Source of the DNA: Chloroflexota bacterium
GTDB taxonomy: Bacteria > Chloroflexota > Anaerolineae > Promineifilales > Promineifilaceae
Assembly (NCBI GenBank): GCA_022616275.1
Contig: JAKEFB010000131.1
Span: 1-35,655 of the forward strand
Direction: 5' to 3'
DNA: 35,655 nucleotides
A program made the translations under genes and the position numbers. Shown here one piece after another: positions 22,601-30,900 of the stretch; position 1 is the stretch's first letter; each line of letters begins with the position of its first letter. The notes below the pieces were generated by a model. That model was given only the letters and a program-made list of their open reading frames with translations, made no database searches and was not told where the DNA came from.

Positions 22601-22968
22601 TGGGCGCGGCTGAGGGCGTCGGCCAACTCCAGGGCAATATCTAGCCCCCGCTCCACCGGCAGTTGGGGCGTCTTATCCAGAAGATGGCGCAGACTGCCGC
22701 CAGGCACGTACTCCATGACGATGTGGCGCTGCCCGTCCTGTTCAAACATAGCCAGCAGCCGGACAATATTGGGGTGGCCGAGTTGCCGGAGCACTTCCCC
22801 TTCCCGCCAGAAGCGCGTCACCAGATCGCTGTCTTTGGTGATCATGGCCGGTCTGAGACGCTTGATCGCCACCAACTCGCCGGTCAGGCGGTCGCGACCC
22901 CGGTATACCTCTCCGTGGCCGCCGGTAGCCAGCAGTTCTTCCTGGACGAATCGTTCTGGCGGCGCCAT
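19621..22968 (-). CDS. Ser/Thr protein kinase - STAND ATPase - TPR fusion
   Basis: A 1115-residue signalling protein. Residues 7-270 form a Hanks-type kinase: glycine loop ATGGHGEVYRG, Lys36 in VAIK, HRDLKPEN (catalytic Asp131), DFG (149-151) and the SPEA box. A Pro/Ala linker (272-315) leads to a STAND/NB-ARC-like ATPase with P-loop GPGGIGKT (344-351), Walker B LLVMDNFEH (Asp419), and a VLVTSRERL sensor stretch. The rest (about 620-1115) is helical and Ala/Leu-rich, like tetratricopeptide repeats. Such proteins usually sense a ligand through the TPR part and switch by ATP binding. The ATG lies 3 nt after the stop of the beta-CASP RNase gene, so the two are co-transcribed. No transmembrane helix is seen. 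Confidence 0.88.
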   Translation of the reverse strand: MAPPERFVQEELLATGGHGEVYRGRDRLTGELVAIKRLRPAMITKDSDLVTRFWREGEVLRQLGHPNIVRLLAMFEQDGQRHIVMEYVPGGSLRHLLDKTPQLPVERGLDIALELADALSRAHHLNIIHRDLKPENVLLAADGTPRLTDFGTARLLRADTTLTQTGSFLGSPAYMSPEALNGEALDARSDIWSFGVLLFEMLAGRRPFGGEYMVPLVVSILNQPTPQVREIRPDLPPALDELLQQLLVKDRGQRMASIRQVAAALEAIRAGLPVADLQPSGAPLPAAPSAEKKVVSTPLPAQPPAPLHNLPHQPTLFIGREAEMADIRQLLLDEPACRLLTLVGPGGIGKTRLALALAEAVLDAFLHGVFFVPLAPLSSAGQILPTLAESLDFQFYEAGEPKQQLLRYLEPKQMLLVMDNFEHVLAGSELVMEILQAAPGVKVLVTSRERLHLSGETLYALRGLDYPGEATPAGLPTLGEAVGKYDAPRLFLQHARLVQPNLQLEAEDFRHLVRICRLVQGMPLALVLAAGWLELLSFQEIADEIAQCLDFLESQLRDIPERQRSMRAVFDYSWKRLPAREQQIFARLAVFRGGFTRQAAERVAGATLPALRVLVSKSFLSLSQDNHDTVADRYEIHELLRQFGEQALEASGEAETARTAHSHYYLATLFELEAGVKGRRQLEALNEIETDMENIRSAWNWALDHQRAASIDQALESLHLYFDMRGRQAEGTAFLRLAYERLAATPGEAAELTRSRALARSCFLQLISSGDPHGTIEGELQHCLETARRHNHQGEVALCLGALGSYYAAVMHNFVPGLELTRQAHDRYRAVGDDFFIARSLGWLATTYHQAGDVDNFHNFGRQTLEAVRQLGSKVEVVYTLANVAEVAIAEGDYEVARSYLKEAVVTAMEMALRMPLAYCKMLFSFLDFLRGDLERAGEVAGEAYRLATEFNHSVTVAFAQGVLGLLAGVAGDYSSAQQHGAESLGAPLNHGLGLILANWALALASCGRQEESQAMSYVRAALDVAQKASLPSAATWLLPVAAVSLAGQGDGEQAVALLALVHRHPLSPTSWMERWPLLNAWRAELEGGLGAAAYQAAWERGRALELEVVVNSLQ

Positions 22969-22971
22969 TCT

Positions 22972-24378
22972 CTAGATGGTGAAACTCTGCCCTAACTGAG
23001 GCACGTGTACCTCCCGATACCCTTGCTGGCGCATGCCGTCGGCCAGGGCCAGAGAGGCAGCCTCTTCGCCATGGACAATAAAGGCCTGGGCGGCCCTGCG
23101 GCCGAAGTGGCCGGTCCAGCCCAACAATTCCCGGCGGTCGGCGTGGGCGCTGAGGCCGTTGATGGTCACGACCTCGGCCCGCAGGTGGTACTCCTCGCCA
23201 AAAATCTTGACGATGGGTTGCTTTTCCACCAGCCGCCGGCCGAGTGTTTCCAGGGCCTGCCAGCCGACGATCAAGACGGTGTTGCGCGGGTCCTCGACGT
23301 TGTTCTTGAGGTGGTGCAAGATCCGGCCGGCCTCGGCCATGCCGCTGGCGCTGATGATAACGGCCGGCTCACGCAGGAAGTTCAGTTCTTTGGATTCGGC
23401 CGTGGAGCGGGTGTAGCGCATCATATCGAAGCCGAAGGGATCATGGTTTTTGCTATTGGATAGAAATTCAAATAGTTCGGCGTCGTAGGCTTCCGGATGC
23501 AACCGGTAAATGCTGGTCGCGTCTACGGCCAGAGGACTGTCCACGTAGACGGGCAGGTGAGGGGGAATGTCGCGGGATTCCACCAGTTGGTGCAGCAGGT
23601 AGACTAATTCCTGAGTCCGGCCGACGGCAAAGGCCGGCACAATAACCTTGCCGCCCCGCTGGCAGGTGGTGTTGACGACATCTTCCAGCCGCTTCAAAGT
23701 TACCTCGGCCGGGTCGTGCTCCCGGTTACCATAGGTGCTTTCCACCAGCAGCACGTCGGCCTCGTCGAGAAAGGTAGGGTCGCGCAGGATCGGCCGTTTG
23801 GGCCGGCCCAGGTCACCGCTGAAGACCAGGCGCACGTCCCGTTTCATCTCCTGGTCTTCTATGTCGAGGACGACAATAGCCGAGCCCAGGATGTGCCCGG
23901 CGTCGTAGAAGCTAACCGTTATCCCCGGCATCGCCTGATACGGCCGCTCGTAGCCGATGCCGATAAATTGTTTCAGGCATTCCACGGCGTCGTTCATGGC
24001 GTAAATTGGTTCCAGAGGTGGCTGCCCCTGGCGAATTCGCTTCTTGTTCAGATACTCAATGTCGTACTGCTGGATCTTGGCGCTGTCGCGGAGCATAATC
24101 GAACACAGGTCGCGGGTAGCATAAGTGCAGACAATGTCGCCTCGGAAGCCGCTTTTGACCAGGTTGGGGATGTTGCCGCTGTGGTCTATGTGGGCGTGGG
24201 AAAGGATGAGAACATCCACCTCGGCCGCCTTGTAGGGCAGGTGTTTATTGCGCTCGTACGAGTCTTTGCGGTTGCCCTGGTAGAGGCCGCAATCCAATAA
24301 AATGTTGCGGCCGTTGACAGAAATCAAGTGTTGCGAACCGGTAACAGTCCGCACTGCGCCGTGGAATTGTATTTTCAT
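22972..24378 (-). CDS. Beta-CASP metallo-beta-lactamase RNase
   Basis: A 468-residue RNA-processing nuclease related to CPSF-73/Ysh1 and bacterial RNase J-like proteins. It opens with IQFHGAVRTVTGSQHLI, then LLDCGLYQG, and the zinc-binding H61-x-H63-x-D65-H66 in LILSHAHIDHSGN. Later come the SGDLGRP aspartate (motif III), a beta-CASP cap (about 205-390; LLVESTYGNREHDP, VPAFAVGRTQELVYLLH) and the closing histidines SAHADRRELLGW and FIVHGEE. GGAG five bases before the ATG supports the start. It is 3 nt upstream of the kinase-STAND gene and 73 nt downstream of RNase D on the same strand. Confidence 0.9.
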   Translation of the reverse strand: MKIQFHGAVRTVTGSQHLISVNGRNILLDCGLYQGNRKDSYERNKHLPYKAAEVDVLILSHAHIDHSGNIPNLVKSGFRGDIVCTYATRDLCSIMLRDSAKIQQYDIEYLNKKRIRQGQPPLEPIYAMNDAVECLKQFIGIGYERPYQAMPGITVSFYDAGHILGSAIVVLDIEDQEMKRDVRLVFSGDLGRPKRPILRDPTFLDEADVLLVESTYGNREHDPAEVTLKRLEDVVNTTCQRGGKVIVPAFAVGRTQELVYLLHQLVESRDIPPHLPVYVDSPLAVDATSIYRLHPEAYDAELFEFLSNSKNHDPFGFDMMRYTRSTAESKELNFLREPAVIISASGMAEAGRILHHLKNNVEDPRNTVLIVGWQALETLGRRLVEKQPIVKIFGEEYHLRAEVVTINGLSAHADRRELLGWTGHFGRRAAQAFIVHGEEAASLALADGMRQQGYREVHVPQLGQSFTI

Positions 24379-24396
24379 GATGACTCCGTGGGTATG

Positions 24397-24452
24397 GAGC
24401 TAGAGCAAGAGCTAGAGGGAGGAATCATCTACTCTAGCTCTTGCTCTAGCTC
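24397..24452. repeat. 21-bp inverted repeat made of CTAGCT-type hexamers
   Basis: GAGCTAGAGCAAGAGCTAGAG (24397-24417, given in part) is exactly complementary to 24432-24452, with a 14-nt loop. Each arm is built of hexamers (CTAGCT, CTTGCT). It lies between the RNase D stop and the beta-CASP start on the minus strand. The T-run beside it on the plus strand (24457-24463) is only the complement of two Lys codons of RNase D. Confidence 0.85.
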
Positions 24453-25582
24453 TAGCTTTTTTTGAGCACGCGCAAGAGTTCATTGCCGTAGGTGGTACGC
24501 CGCCAGGGGCCCAGGGTCTTAATCTGGGCCAACTCCTCCGGTGTTTTGGGGTTGGCCTGGGCCAGTTCCCACATCGCTTCGCGGCTGAGAATCACATCTG
24601 ACTCGACACCCCTGGCCCTGGCCTGCTTTTTACGCCAGGTGTGCAGGCGCTCGTAACGGTTGAGCACCGATTGGGGCGGCCGGCTGCCGCCATGCCGGGG
24701 GCGCTGCGGGGCAGGGGCCTCCCGGCTATCGCGAATAATCTGGAGCATCTGCCGGCCGTACCGCTTGATTTGGCCCAGGGACATGCCGTGGACCGCCTGT
24801 AACGCTGTTAAATCTTTCGGCTCGGTTTCGGCCAGCTCCATCAGCGTCCGGTCGCCAAAGATTTTGAAGTGCGGCCGGTCTTGCCGCCGGGCCTCCTGGT
24901 CACGGTAGAGGTACAGGGCGCGGACAATAGCCTGCTGGCGCTGGTCTAGCTCGCGCACGCCGTTAATAAACCAGAAGCTGTCCGGGTCAAAGACGTTGCT
25001 GGCCGGTTCGACGTGGGTCTGTTCCTCAAAGATTTCCTGGGCTTCGGGCAGCCGGCCGGCCGCTTCCAGCTCGGCCGCCAGGCGCTGGCGCAGAGACAAG
25101 AGGTAGTGAGTGTCTGACTGGGCATACGTCAACTGGGCCTGGAGGAGCGGCCGCCGGCACCAATTGGCCTTCTGGTATCTCTTGTCCAGCGTCACGCCGT
25201 AGAACTCGTTTAAGATATTGGCCAGCCCCACCTGGGCGTAACCCAGAATGCGGGCGGCCCACATAGTATCGAAGAGGTTGCGCAATTGCCAGCCATATTC
25301 GCGCTTCATCAGCATCAGGTCGTATTCGGCGGCGTGGAAGATCTTTTCCACGGCCGGGTTCTCCGCCAGCTCTCCCAGCCCCTCTAAATCCAACCCGGCA
25401 AGGGGGTCAACAATGTAGTCCTGGTGGGCCGTGGATATTTGCACCAGGCAGACTCGCTCCCGGTAAGCGTAGAGGCTGTTGGCTTCCAGGTCCATAGCCA
25501 GTTGCGGTTCCTGTCGTAGAGCGGCCAGGCATTCCTGCCAGGCGGCCGGGGTCGTGACGAGCTTATATGATGGTAAATTCAC
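24452..25582 (-). CDS. rnd: Ribonuclease D
   Basis: A 376-residue 3'-5' exoribonuclease for tRNA and structured RNA ends. The DEDDy exonuclease is complete: Asp31 and Glu33 (AMDLEANS), Asp88 (AAEYDLML), and Tyr153 with Asp157 (TYAQSDTHYLL). Two HRDC-like helical domains follow (about 210-290 and 305-376; QQAIVRALYLYRDQEARRQD and RYERLHTWRKKQARARG). The start is GTG at 25582. A minus-strand extended -10 (TGGTACAAT, 25615-25623) faces the promoter of the divergent GNAT gene. The two following genes on this strand are also an RNase and a STAND kinase. Confidence 0.93.
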   Translation of the reverse strand: MNLPSYKLVTTPAAWQECLAALRQEPQLAMDLEANSLYAYRERVCLVQISTAHQDYIVDPLAGLDLEGLGELAENPAVEKIFHAAEYDLMLMKREYGWQLRNLFDTMWAARILGYAQVGLANILNEFYGVTLDKRYQKANWCRRPLLQAQLTYAQSDTHYLLSLRQRLAAELEAAGRLPEAQEIFEEQTHVEPASNVFDPDSFWFINGVRELDQRQQAIVRALYLYRDQEARRQDRPHFKIFGDRTLMELAETEPKDLTALQAVHGMSLGQIKRYGRQMLQIIRDSREAPAPQRPRHGGSRPPQSVLNRYERLHTWRKKQARARGVESDVILSREAMWELAQANPKTPEELAQIKTLGPWRRTTYGNELLRVLKKS

Positions 25583-25614
25583 GGATAATACCTGTTACCT
25601 TACTGGACATTTTT

Positions 25615-25623
25615 ATTGTACCA
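25615..25623 (-). promoter_or_regulatory. Extended -10 promoter for rnd
   Basis: TGGTACAAT on the minus strand, one mismatch from the extended -10 consensus, lies 32 nt before the GTG start of rnd. Confidence 0.4.
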
Positions 25624-25648
25624 GCCATCCCGTGGTTCAGCCATGCTG

Positions 25649-25657
25649 TGGTAGAAT
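25649..25657 (+). promoter_or_regulatory. Extended -10 of a probable leaderless promoter for the GNAT gene
   Basis: TGGTAGAAT ends 8 nt before ATG 25666. Together with the rnd -10 at 25615-25623 it forms a compact divergent promoter. Confidence 0.45.
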
Positions 25658-25665
25658 CATCCGGC

Positions 25666-26586
25666 ATGGACGAGCAGCAAACGGACATCCGGCGGGTACA
25701 GGTCAAGGACGTGCTGGCGATTACCAGGATGACCTACGCCAACATGATGGGCGTAGACCCGCTGTTCACCAAGCTGGTTACCCACCCACTCAGCCGTTGG
25801 GGGAGTTACCTGTTTATGCCCTTTTACTTCCTGGTGGCCGGAGAGGGATACAAGGCGGTCCAGAACGGCCGGATTGTTGGCTGCGCTTACCTGCACGTGC
25901 GCGAGCTGTGCGCCTACGCCTTTAACGTCAGCGTCAACCAGCCCTACCGGCGTCAGGGTGTGGCCCGCCGATTGATGTCTTACCTGGAAGAGGCGGCCCA
26001 GGCCAGGAATGTGTCCTGGATGGCCTTGCAGGTGGACGAAGCCAATCTGCCGGCTCGCAACCTGTATGAGCAATTGGGCTACCGGCCGTACCATCCCCAC
26101 TTTTTGCGCCGGGAGGGCAGCGCGACCATGCCCTGGGGCGTGGCCAGTGGCGTGGGGCTGGAGCCGCTCCGCCCCCGGCGCGGCCGCCGGCTGTTTGAGC
26201 ATTACCTGGCGCTGGAACGGGAAGCCGGCGACCGCTGGGCGGCGCGAGTGGTTCCCGACTGTGACTTTGAGTCTTTGCCGGCCGGGGTTTACTGGCGTTG
26301 CCTGTTGCAAGGGGAGGAAATAGGTTGCGCCCTGGTGGCCAGGTCGGCGGCCGGCCCGATTATCCATTTGATGCTGCAACCGGCCTACTGGGGCCATTTT
26401 ACCCTGGCTGGCCTGGTGCGCCTGCTGGCCGAAAAGGTGGCCCGAGTTCCCACCACTCTGGACCTTCATCTGGGCAGTAGCGCCCACCACCAGGCAGCCC
26501 TGCCATTACTGGCCGGCCTTGGCTTCGTCCAGCGCACTGTGCCCCGTATTCTAATGCTTAAATTACTCAAGGGAGTTGAGAGGTAG
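25666..26586 (+). CDS. GNAT-family acetyltransferase, possibly tandem
   Basis: The 306-residue protein has a clear N-terminal GNAT domain (about residues 8-155): the strand ELCAYAFNVSVNQPYRRQGV carries the acetyl-CoA loop Q/R-x-x-G-x-A (RRQGVA), followed by ALQVDEANLPARNLYEQLGY, the C-terminal signature. The second half (about 175-300) has a similar order of strands and helices and ends LLAGLGFVQRTVPRILML, so it may be a degenerate second GNAT domain, as in other tandem acetyltransferases. The substrate is unknown. The frame extends upstream, but the promoter position fixes the ATG at 25666. Confidence 0.75.
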   Translation: MDEQQTDIRRVQVKDVLAITRMTYANMMGVDPLFTKLVTHPLSRWGSYLFMPFYFLVAGEGYKAVQNGRIVGCAYLHVRELCAYAFNVSVNQPYRRQGVARRLMSYLEEAAQARNVSWMALQVDEANLPARNLYEQLGYRPYHPHFLRREGSATMPWGVASGVGLEPLRPRRGRRLFEHYLALEREAGDRWAARVVPDCDFESLPAGVYWRCLLQGEEIGCALVARSAAGPIIHLMLQPAYWGHFTLAGLVRLLAEKVARVPTTLDLHLGSSAHHQAALPLLAGLGFVQRTVPRILMLKLLKGVER

Positions 26587-26592
26587 CGCTTC

Positions 26593-26649
26593 GGTTATTG
26601 GTTATTGGTAAATTGGTTATTCGTTGGTCCGGCCGCCTAATAACCAATT
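26593..26649. repeat. GGTTATT heptamers and inverted repeat between convergent genes
   Basis: GGTTATT occurs at 26593, 26600 and 26615, with a variant unit between them. The stretch 26611-26621 (AATTGGTTATT) is exactly complementary to 26639-26649. It lies between the converging ends of the GNAT and epimerase genes, where a two-way terminator would be expected. Confidence 0.75.
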
Positions 26650-27604
26650 ACAGTGGTTGCTCCGTGCTAACGTACCACTTCCAAAATGCCCCGACGCCTT
26701 CTTCGACCGACACTTTCGGATCGTAATTCAGCAACTCGACTGCCTTGCCGATGTCGGCGTAAGTGACAGCCACGTCGGCCGCCGGCTTCGGTTTGGCGAC
26801 CACGTTCGCTTTCTGCCCGGCCAGGCGCTCGATGACGGCAACAAAGTCACGCAGCAGGGTCGGTTTGCCCCGCCCCAGGTTGATAATTTCGTAACCCAGC
26901 GGCCGGTCAATGGCGGCCGCGACGCCGTCGGTAATATCCCCGACGAACGTCCAATCGCGGTACATCTCACCGCCCTCGTACAGGGGGATCTGGACGCCCT
27001 TCGTTACGCTCTCGGCTACCAGGTAGGCCATCATATCCGGCCGGCCGTTCGGCCCATAGACGGTAAAAAAGCGAATGGCTGTGAAGTTCAACTGGTAGAG
27101 GTGGTGGTAGGCGTGACCCAGGATTTCGGCGGCGCGCTTGGCAGCGGCGTACGGTTGCAGCGGCCGGTCGCAGGGGTCGCTCTCCACGAACGGGATTTGC
27201 CGCGTCGCCCCATAAACCGACGAGGTGGAGGCAAAGACGAAGTTGCCGACGCCGTTAAAGCGGGCGGCGTCCATCAGGTGTTGGGTGCCGTTGTAATCTA
27301 CCTCTACGTAGAGGTCTGGCTGCTTGACGGCGTTGCGCACTCCAGCCATCGCCGCCAGGTGGGCCACGGCGTCAAATTTCTCTGCCTCAAACAGGGTCAG
27401 CAGGCACGGCCGGTCGCGCACGTCGGCCTCGACCATCTTGAAGTTCGGATAGGCGGCCAGTCGTCGCTCGTTGGCCCGCTTTTTGGCCGGGTCGTAATAG
27501 TCGTTAAAGTTATCGAGGCCGACGACCTCGTCGCCTCGTTTAATCAGCTTTTCGGCCAGGTGGCTGCCAATAAATCCGGCCGCGCCGGTGACTAAAACTT
27601 TCAT
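26648..27604 (-). CDS. NAD-dependent sugar-nucleotide epimerase (UDP-glucuronate 4-epimerase-like)
   Basis: A 318-residue extended short-chain dehydrogenase that probably inverts C4 of a UDP-sugar for surface polysaccharide. It has the NAD-binding GxxGxxG at residues 7-13 (GAAGFIGS), the DNFNDYYDPAKKR segment typical of UDP-glucuronate 4-epimerases, Ser128-Ser129 in STSSVYG, and the catalytic pair Tyr152-x3-Lys156 (PYAAAKRAAE), then RFFTVYGPNGRPDM. No partner glycosyltransferases lie nearby. It ends beside the repeat shared with the convergent GNAT gene. Confidence 0.88.
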   Translation of the reverse strand: MKVLVTGAAGFIGSHLAEKLIKRGDEVVGLDNFNDYYDPAKKRANERRLAAYPNFKMVEADVRDRPCLLTLFEAEKFDAVAHLAAMAGVRNAVKQPDLYVEVDYNGTQHLMDAARFNGVGNFVFASTSSVYGATRQIPFVESDPCDRPLQPYAAAKRAAEILGHAYHHLYQLNFTAIRFFTVYGPNGRPDMMAYLVAESVTKGVQIPLYEGGEMYRDWTFVGDITDGVAAAIDRPLGYEIINLGRGKPTLLRDFVAVIERLAGQKANVVAKPKPAADVAVTYADIGKAVELLNYDPKVSVEEGVGAFWKWYVSTEQPL

Positions 27605-27714
27605 AACGTCTCCTTAAAAACAACAAAATCCTTTGTAGTTACTGGTCGAGTCTACTTGAAGGTGGATGAAACACCAAGCGGCGGGAAGTTTATGATACTT
27701 CCCACTGCACTTTC

Positions 27715-27723
27715 TGGTATAAT
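27715..27723 (+). promoter_or_regulatory. Perfect extended -10 for the signalling operon
   Basis: TGGTATAAT matches TGnTATAAT exactly. Transcription would start near 27730, giving a leader of about 170 nt before the ATG at 27901. This leader holds a hairpin (27771-27793) and a terminator-like stem (27851-27888). Otherwise I see no gene in 27605-27900. Confidence 0.55.
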
Positions 27724-27770
27724 CCGTGGCCTGGATTGGTGTGCGTTTCTTTAGGCATATTCGCCAATAT

Positions 27771-27793
27771 CGTCCTCCCGCCCGGAGAGGACG
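27771..27793 (+). other. Leader hairpin
   Basis: CGTCCTC (27771-27777) pairs with GAGGACG (27787-27793) around a 9-nt loop. It lies in the predicted leader of the histidine kinase operon. Confidence 0.4.
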
Positions 27794-27850
27794 CCCGCCA
27801 CGTACAAGAGTTGAGGCAGGCAAAAAAACTCCATCACTATGAGTCAAAAT

Positions 27851-27888
27851 AAACTCGTCCAATTCGTGTCATTCGTATCGAGTTTTTT
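27851..27888 (+). terminator. Terminator-like stem with T-run just before the histidine kinase gene
   Basis: AAACTCG (27851-27857) pairs with CGAGTTT (27879-27885), followed directly by a run of T. The loop is a divergent copy of the ATTCGTGTC nonamer element seen at 7178 and 7948. It lies immediately ahead of the AGGAG ribosome site (27891-27895), so it could act as an attenuator or close a short leader transcript. Confidence 0.4.
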
Positions 27889-27900
27889 TCAGGAGCATAA

Positions 27901-30900
27901 ATGATTGACGAAAATGAAGGGGTGGCCCGGTTGAAAGAAGAAGTGGCCCAGGCCAACCAGCGCTGCGAGGCGCTGGAAACAGAAAATGCCCGCCTGCGCC
28001 AGACCCTGGCCGGGCTCCAGGCCAGCGAGCGTAAGTACCGCGATCTGGTCGAGAGCGCTAACGGCATTATCCTGGATTGGGACCTGGACGGCCGGGTCAG
28101 CTTTATCAACCGCTTCGGCCAGGAGTTCTTTGGCTTCCAGGAAGAAGAGATCGTCGGCCGGAGCGTGATCGGCACCATTGTGCCGGAAACGGACAGCACC
28201 GGCCGCAACTTGCAAGCGGTGATGGCCGACATCCAGATCCACCCGGAGCGCTACCAGGAGAACGAAAATGAGAATTTGACCAAAGACGGCCGGCGCGCCT
28301 GGGTGGTCTGGTGGAATAAGGCCATTTTCGACGAGAACGGCGTTCACCGGGGCATCCGCTCGGTGGGCAACGACATCACCAAGCGCAAGCAGGCCGAGGC
28401 GGCCATGCGAGATAGCGAGGAGCGCTATCGCCTGTTGCTGGAATCTTCGCCCGACGCCATTGTCCTGTATGACTTGAGGGGCAACGCCACCTACATCAAC
28501 CCGGCCTTTACCCAGATGTTTGGCTGGCGACCGGAAGACGTCATTGGACGGCCGATAGAGTTCGTGCCCGAAGAGCTGAAGGCGCAGGTACAGGAGCGGC
28601 TGGCTTATGGCCTGAAAACAGGCCGGGTGCCGCCGTTTGAGACGCGACGTTACCGCAAGGACGGCACGCTGCTGGACGTCTCCATTAGCGGGGCGCTCTT
28701 TTTCGATAGAGACCACAATCCGGCCGGCAGCTTCATTATTTTGCGCGACATTACCCGGCGTAGACGGGCCGAGGAGGCCATCCGCCGCCAGAACGAATAC
28801 CTGGCCGCTCTGCACGAAACCACCCTGGGCCTTATCACCCGCCTGGATATAGACGACTTGCTGGAGGCGCTGCTTACCCGGGCCGGCCAGTTATTGGGCG
28901 CGCCGCACGGCTTCGTCTACCTGGTGACCGAAGACGGCCGTGAGCTGGAAGGCAAGTTAAGCGTCGGCGCGCTGAGCCAGGCTATTGGCCTCCGGGTCAA
29001 GCCAGGCGAAGGGGTGACCGGCCGGGTCTGGCAGACCGGCCAGCCACTGGTCATTTACGATTACGACAACTGGCCCGGCCGGCTGGCCTCGTTTGAATAT
29101 GGCGCGATTCGGGCCATCGTCGGCGTGCCGCTCAAGTCCGGTGAACAGGTTATCGGCGTCCTGGGTCTGGCCTACAGCCCGGACTCAGAAGGCACGTTTG
29201 GCCACGAGGAAGTGGAGTTGTTGAGTCGCTTTGGCCAGTTAGTCTCCATAGCCCTGGACAACGCCCGGCTGTACACCGCCGCCCAGCGGGAAAAAGAATA
29301 CTTCAAGGCCGTGGTCCAGATCAGCCCGGTGGCCATTCTCATTGTAGACCTGGACGTGAACGTTGTCGGCTGGAACCCGGCGGCCGAGAAGTTGTTTGGC
29401 TATACCCAGGCTGAGGCAATCGGCCGCAATCTGGATATCCTGATTGCCCGGGGGACCACCCACGACGAAGCCTTGAATTTTTCCCGGCAGGCTATTCAGG
29501 AAGGTCACCTGCACGCGCTGACCCAACGGACCCGTAAAGACGGCACGCTGGTAGACGTGGAAATGGCCGTCGTGCCGGTGGTAGTGGATGGCAAGCGGCT
29601 GGGTTTCATTGGCATCTATCACGACATTAGCGAGCTGCAGCGGGCCCGCCGCGAAGCGGAAGCGGCCAACCAATCCAAAGGCGCTTTCCTGGCCAGCGTC
29701 AGTCACGAACTGCGTACTCCACTAACCTCGATCCTGGGCTTTGCCAAGATCATCCAGAAGCGGCTGGAACAACGGCTTCTTCCGGCTATTCCGGCCACCG
29801 ACGGCAAGACCCAACGGGCCATGGAGCAGGTGCTGGAGAACGTCCAAATTATCGTGGCCGAAGGTGAGCGGCTGACGTCCCTGATCAACGACGTGCTCGA
29901 CCTGGCCAAGATTGAGGCTGGCAAGGTCGAGTGGCATATGGAGTCGTTGGCGGTGGCCGAGGTCATTGAACGAGCTACGGCGGCCACGGCCGGCCTGTTT
30001 CTGCAAAAAAGATTGCCGCTGATTAAAGACATTCCCACCGACCTGCCGCTAATCGTTGGCGACCGCGACCGGTTGATCCAGGTGCTCATCAACCTGATTT
30101 CCAACGCCGTCAAGTTTACCGAGCGTGGCTCGGTGACCTGTCGCGCTCGCCAGGCTAATGGCGAGGTCGTTGTCAGCGTTAGCGACACCGGCATCGGCAT
30201 TGCCGCGGCCGACCTGCCCAAAGTGTTTGAGAAGTTCAAGCAGGTGGGGGATACCCTGACAGACAAGCCCAGGGGCACCGGCCTGGGCCTGGCTATTTGC
30301 AAGGAGATTGTGGAGCACCACCTCGGCCACATCTGGGTTGAAAGCGATTTGGGCCTTGGCAGCACCTTTGCCTTTTCGTTGCCGGTCGAGGGTGTCGTGG
30401 CCGGCGAGGTGGTTGCCACAGGCCAGGCAGACCCCCGCGTGCGCTGGATGGATGTCAATGCGCTGGTGTCCCAGCTCCGGCCCCACCTGGTCTCAGCGGG
30501 TGCAACGGCCGAAGCCACCGGCCAGAAACGGATCCTGGTCGTGGACGACGACGCCAACATTCGCGCCTTGCTCCGGCAGGAGCTGGCGGCCGAAGGCTAC
30601 CTGGTCTACGAGGCCGAGGACGGCCGGCAGGCGCTTACCCTGGCCCAGCAGATCAGTCTCGACCTGATCATCCTGGACGTGATGATGCCAGAGCTGAATG
30701 GTTTCGACGTGGCTGCTGTCCTTAAAAACAACCCCCAAACCATGAATACGCCGATCATGATCCTCTCTATTATCGAGGACCGGGAACGAGGCTACCGGCT
30801 GGGAGTGGACCGCTACCTGACAAAACCCATTGACACCCAGGTGTTATTGCAGGAGGCCGAGACGCTCCTGGCCCAGGGCTCATCTTCCCGGCGGGTGCTG

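Noticed and set aside
24452-24463. T-run after the 21-bp hairpin taken as a plus-strand terminator
   Set aside because: No plus-strand gene ends there, and the T-run is the complement of Lys codons at the end of rnd.
26624-27595. A long plus-strand frame opposite the epimerase
   Set aside because: The epimerase has complete Rossmann and catalytic motifs; the antisense frame has none.
27614-27862. An 82-codon minus-strand frame in the leader of the signalling operon
   Set aside because: No ribosome site, no recognisable motif, and it covers the promoter and hairpins of the plus-strand operon.
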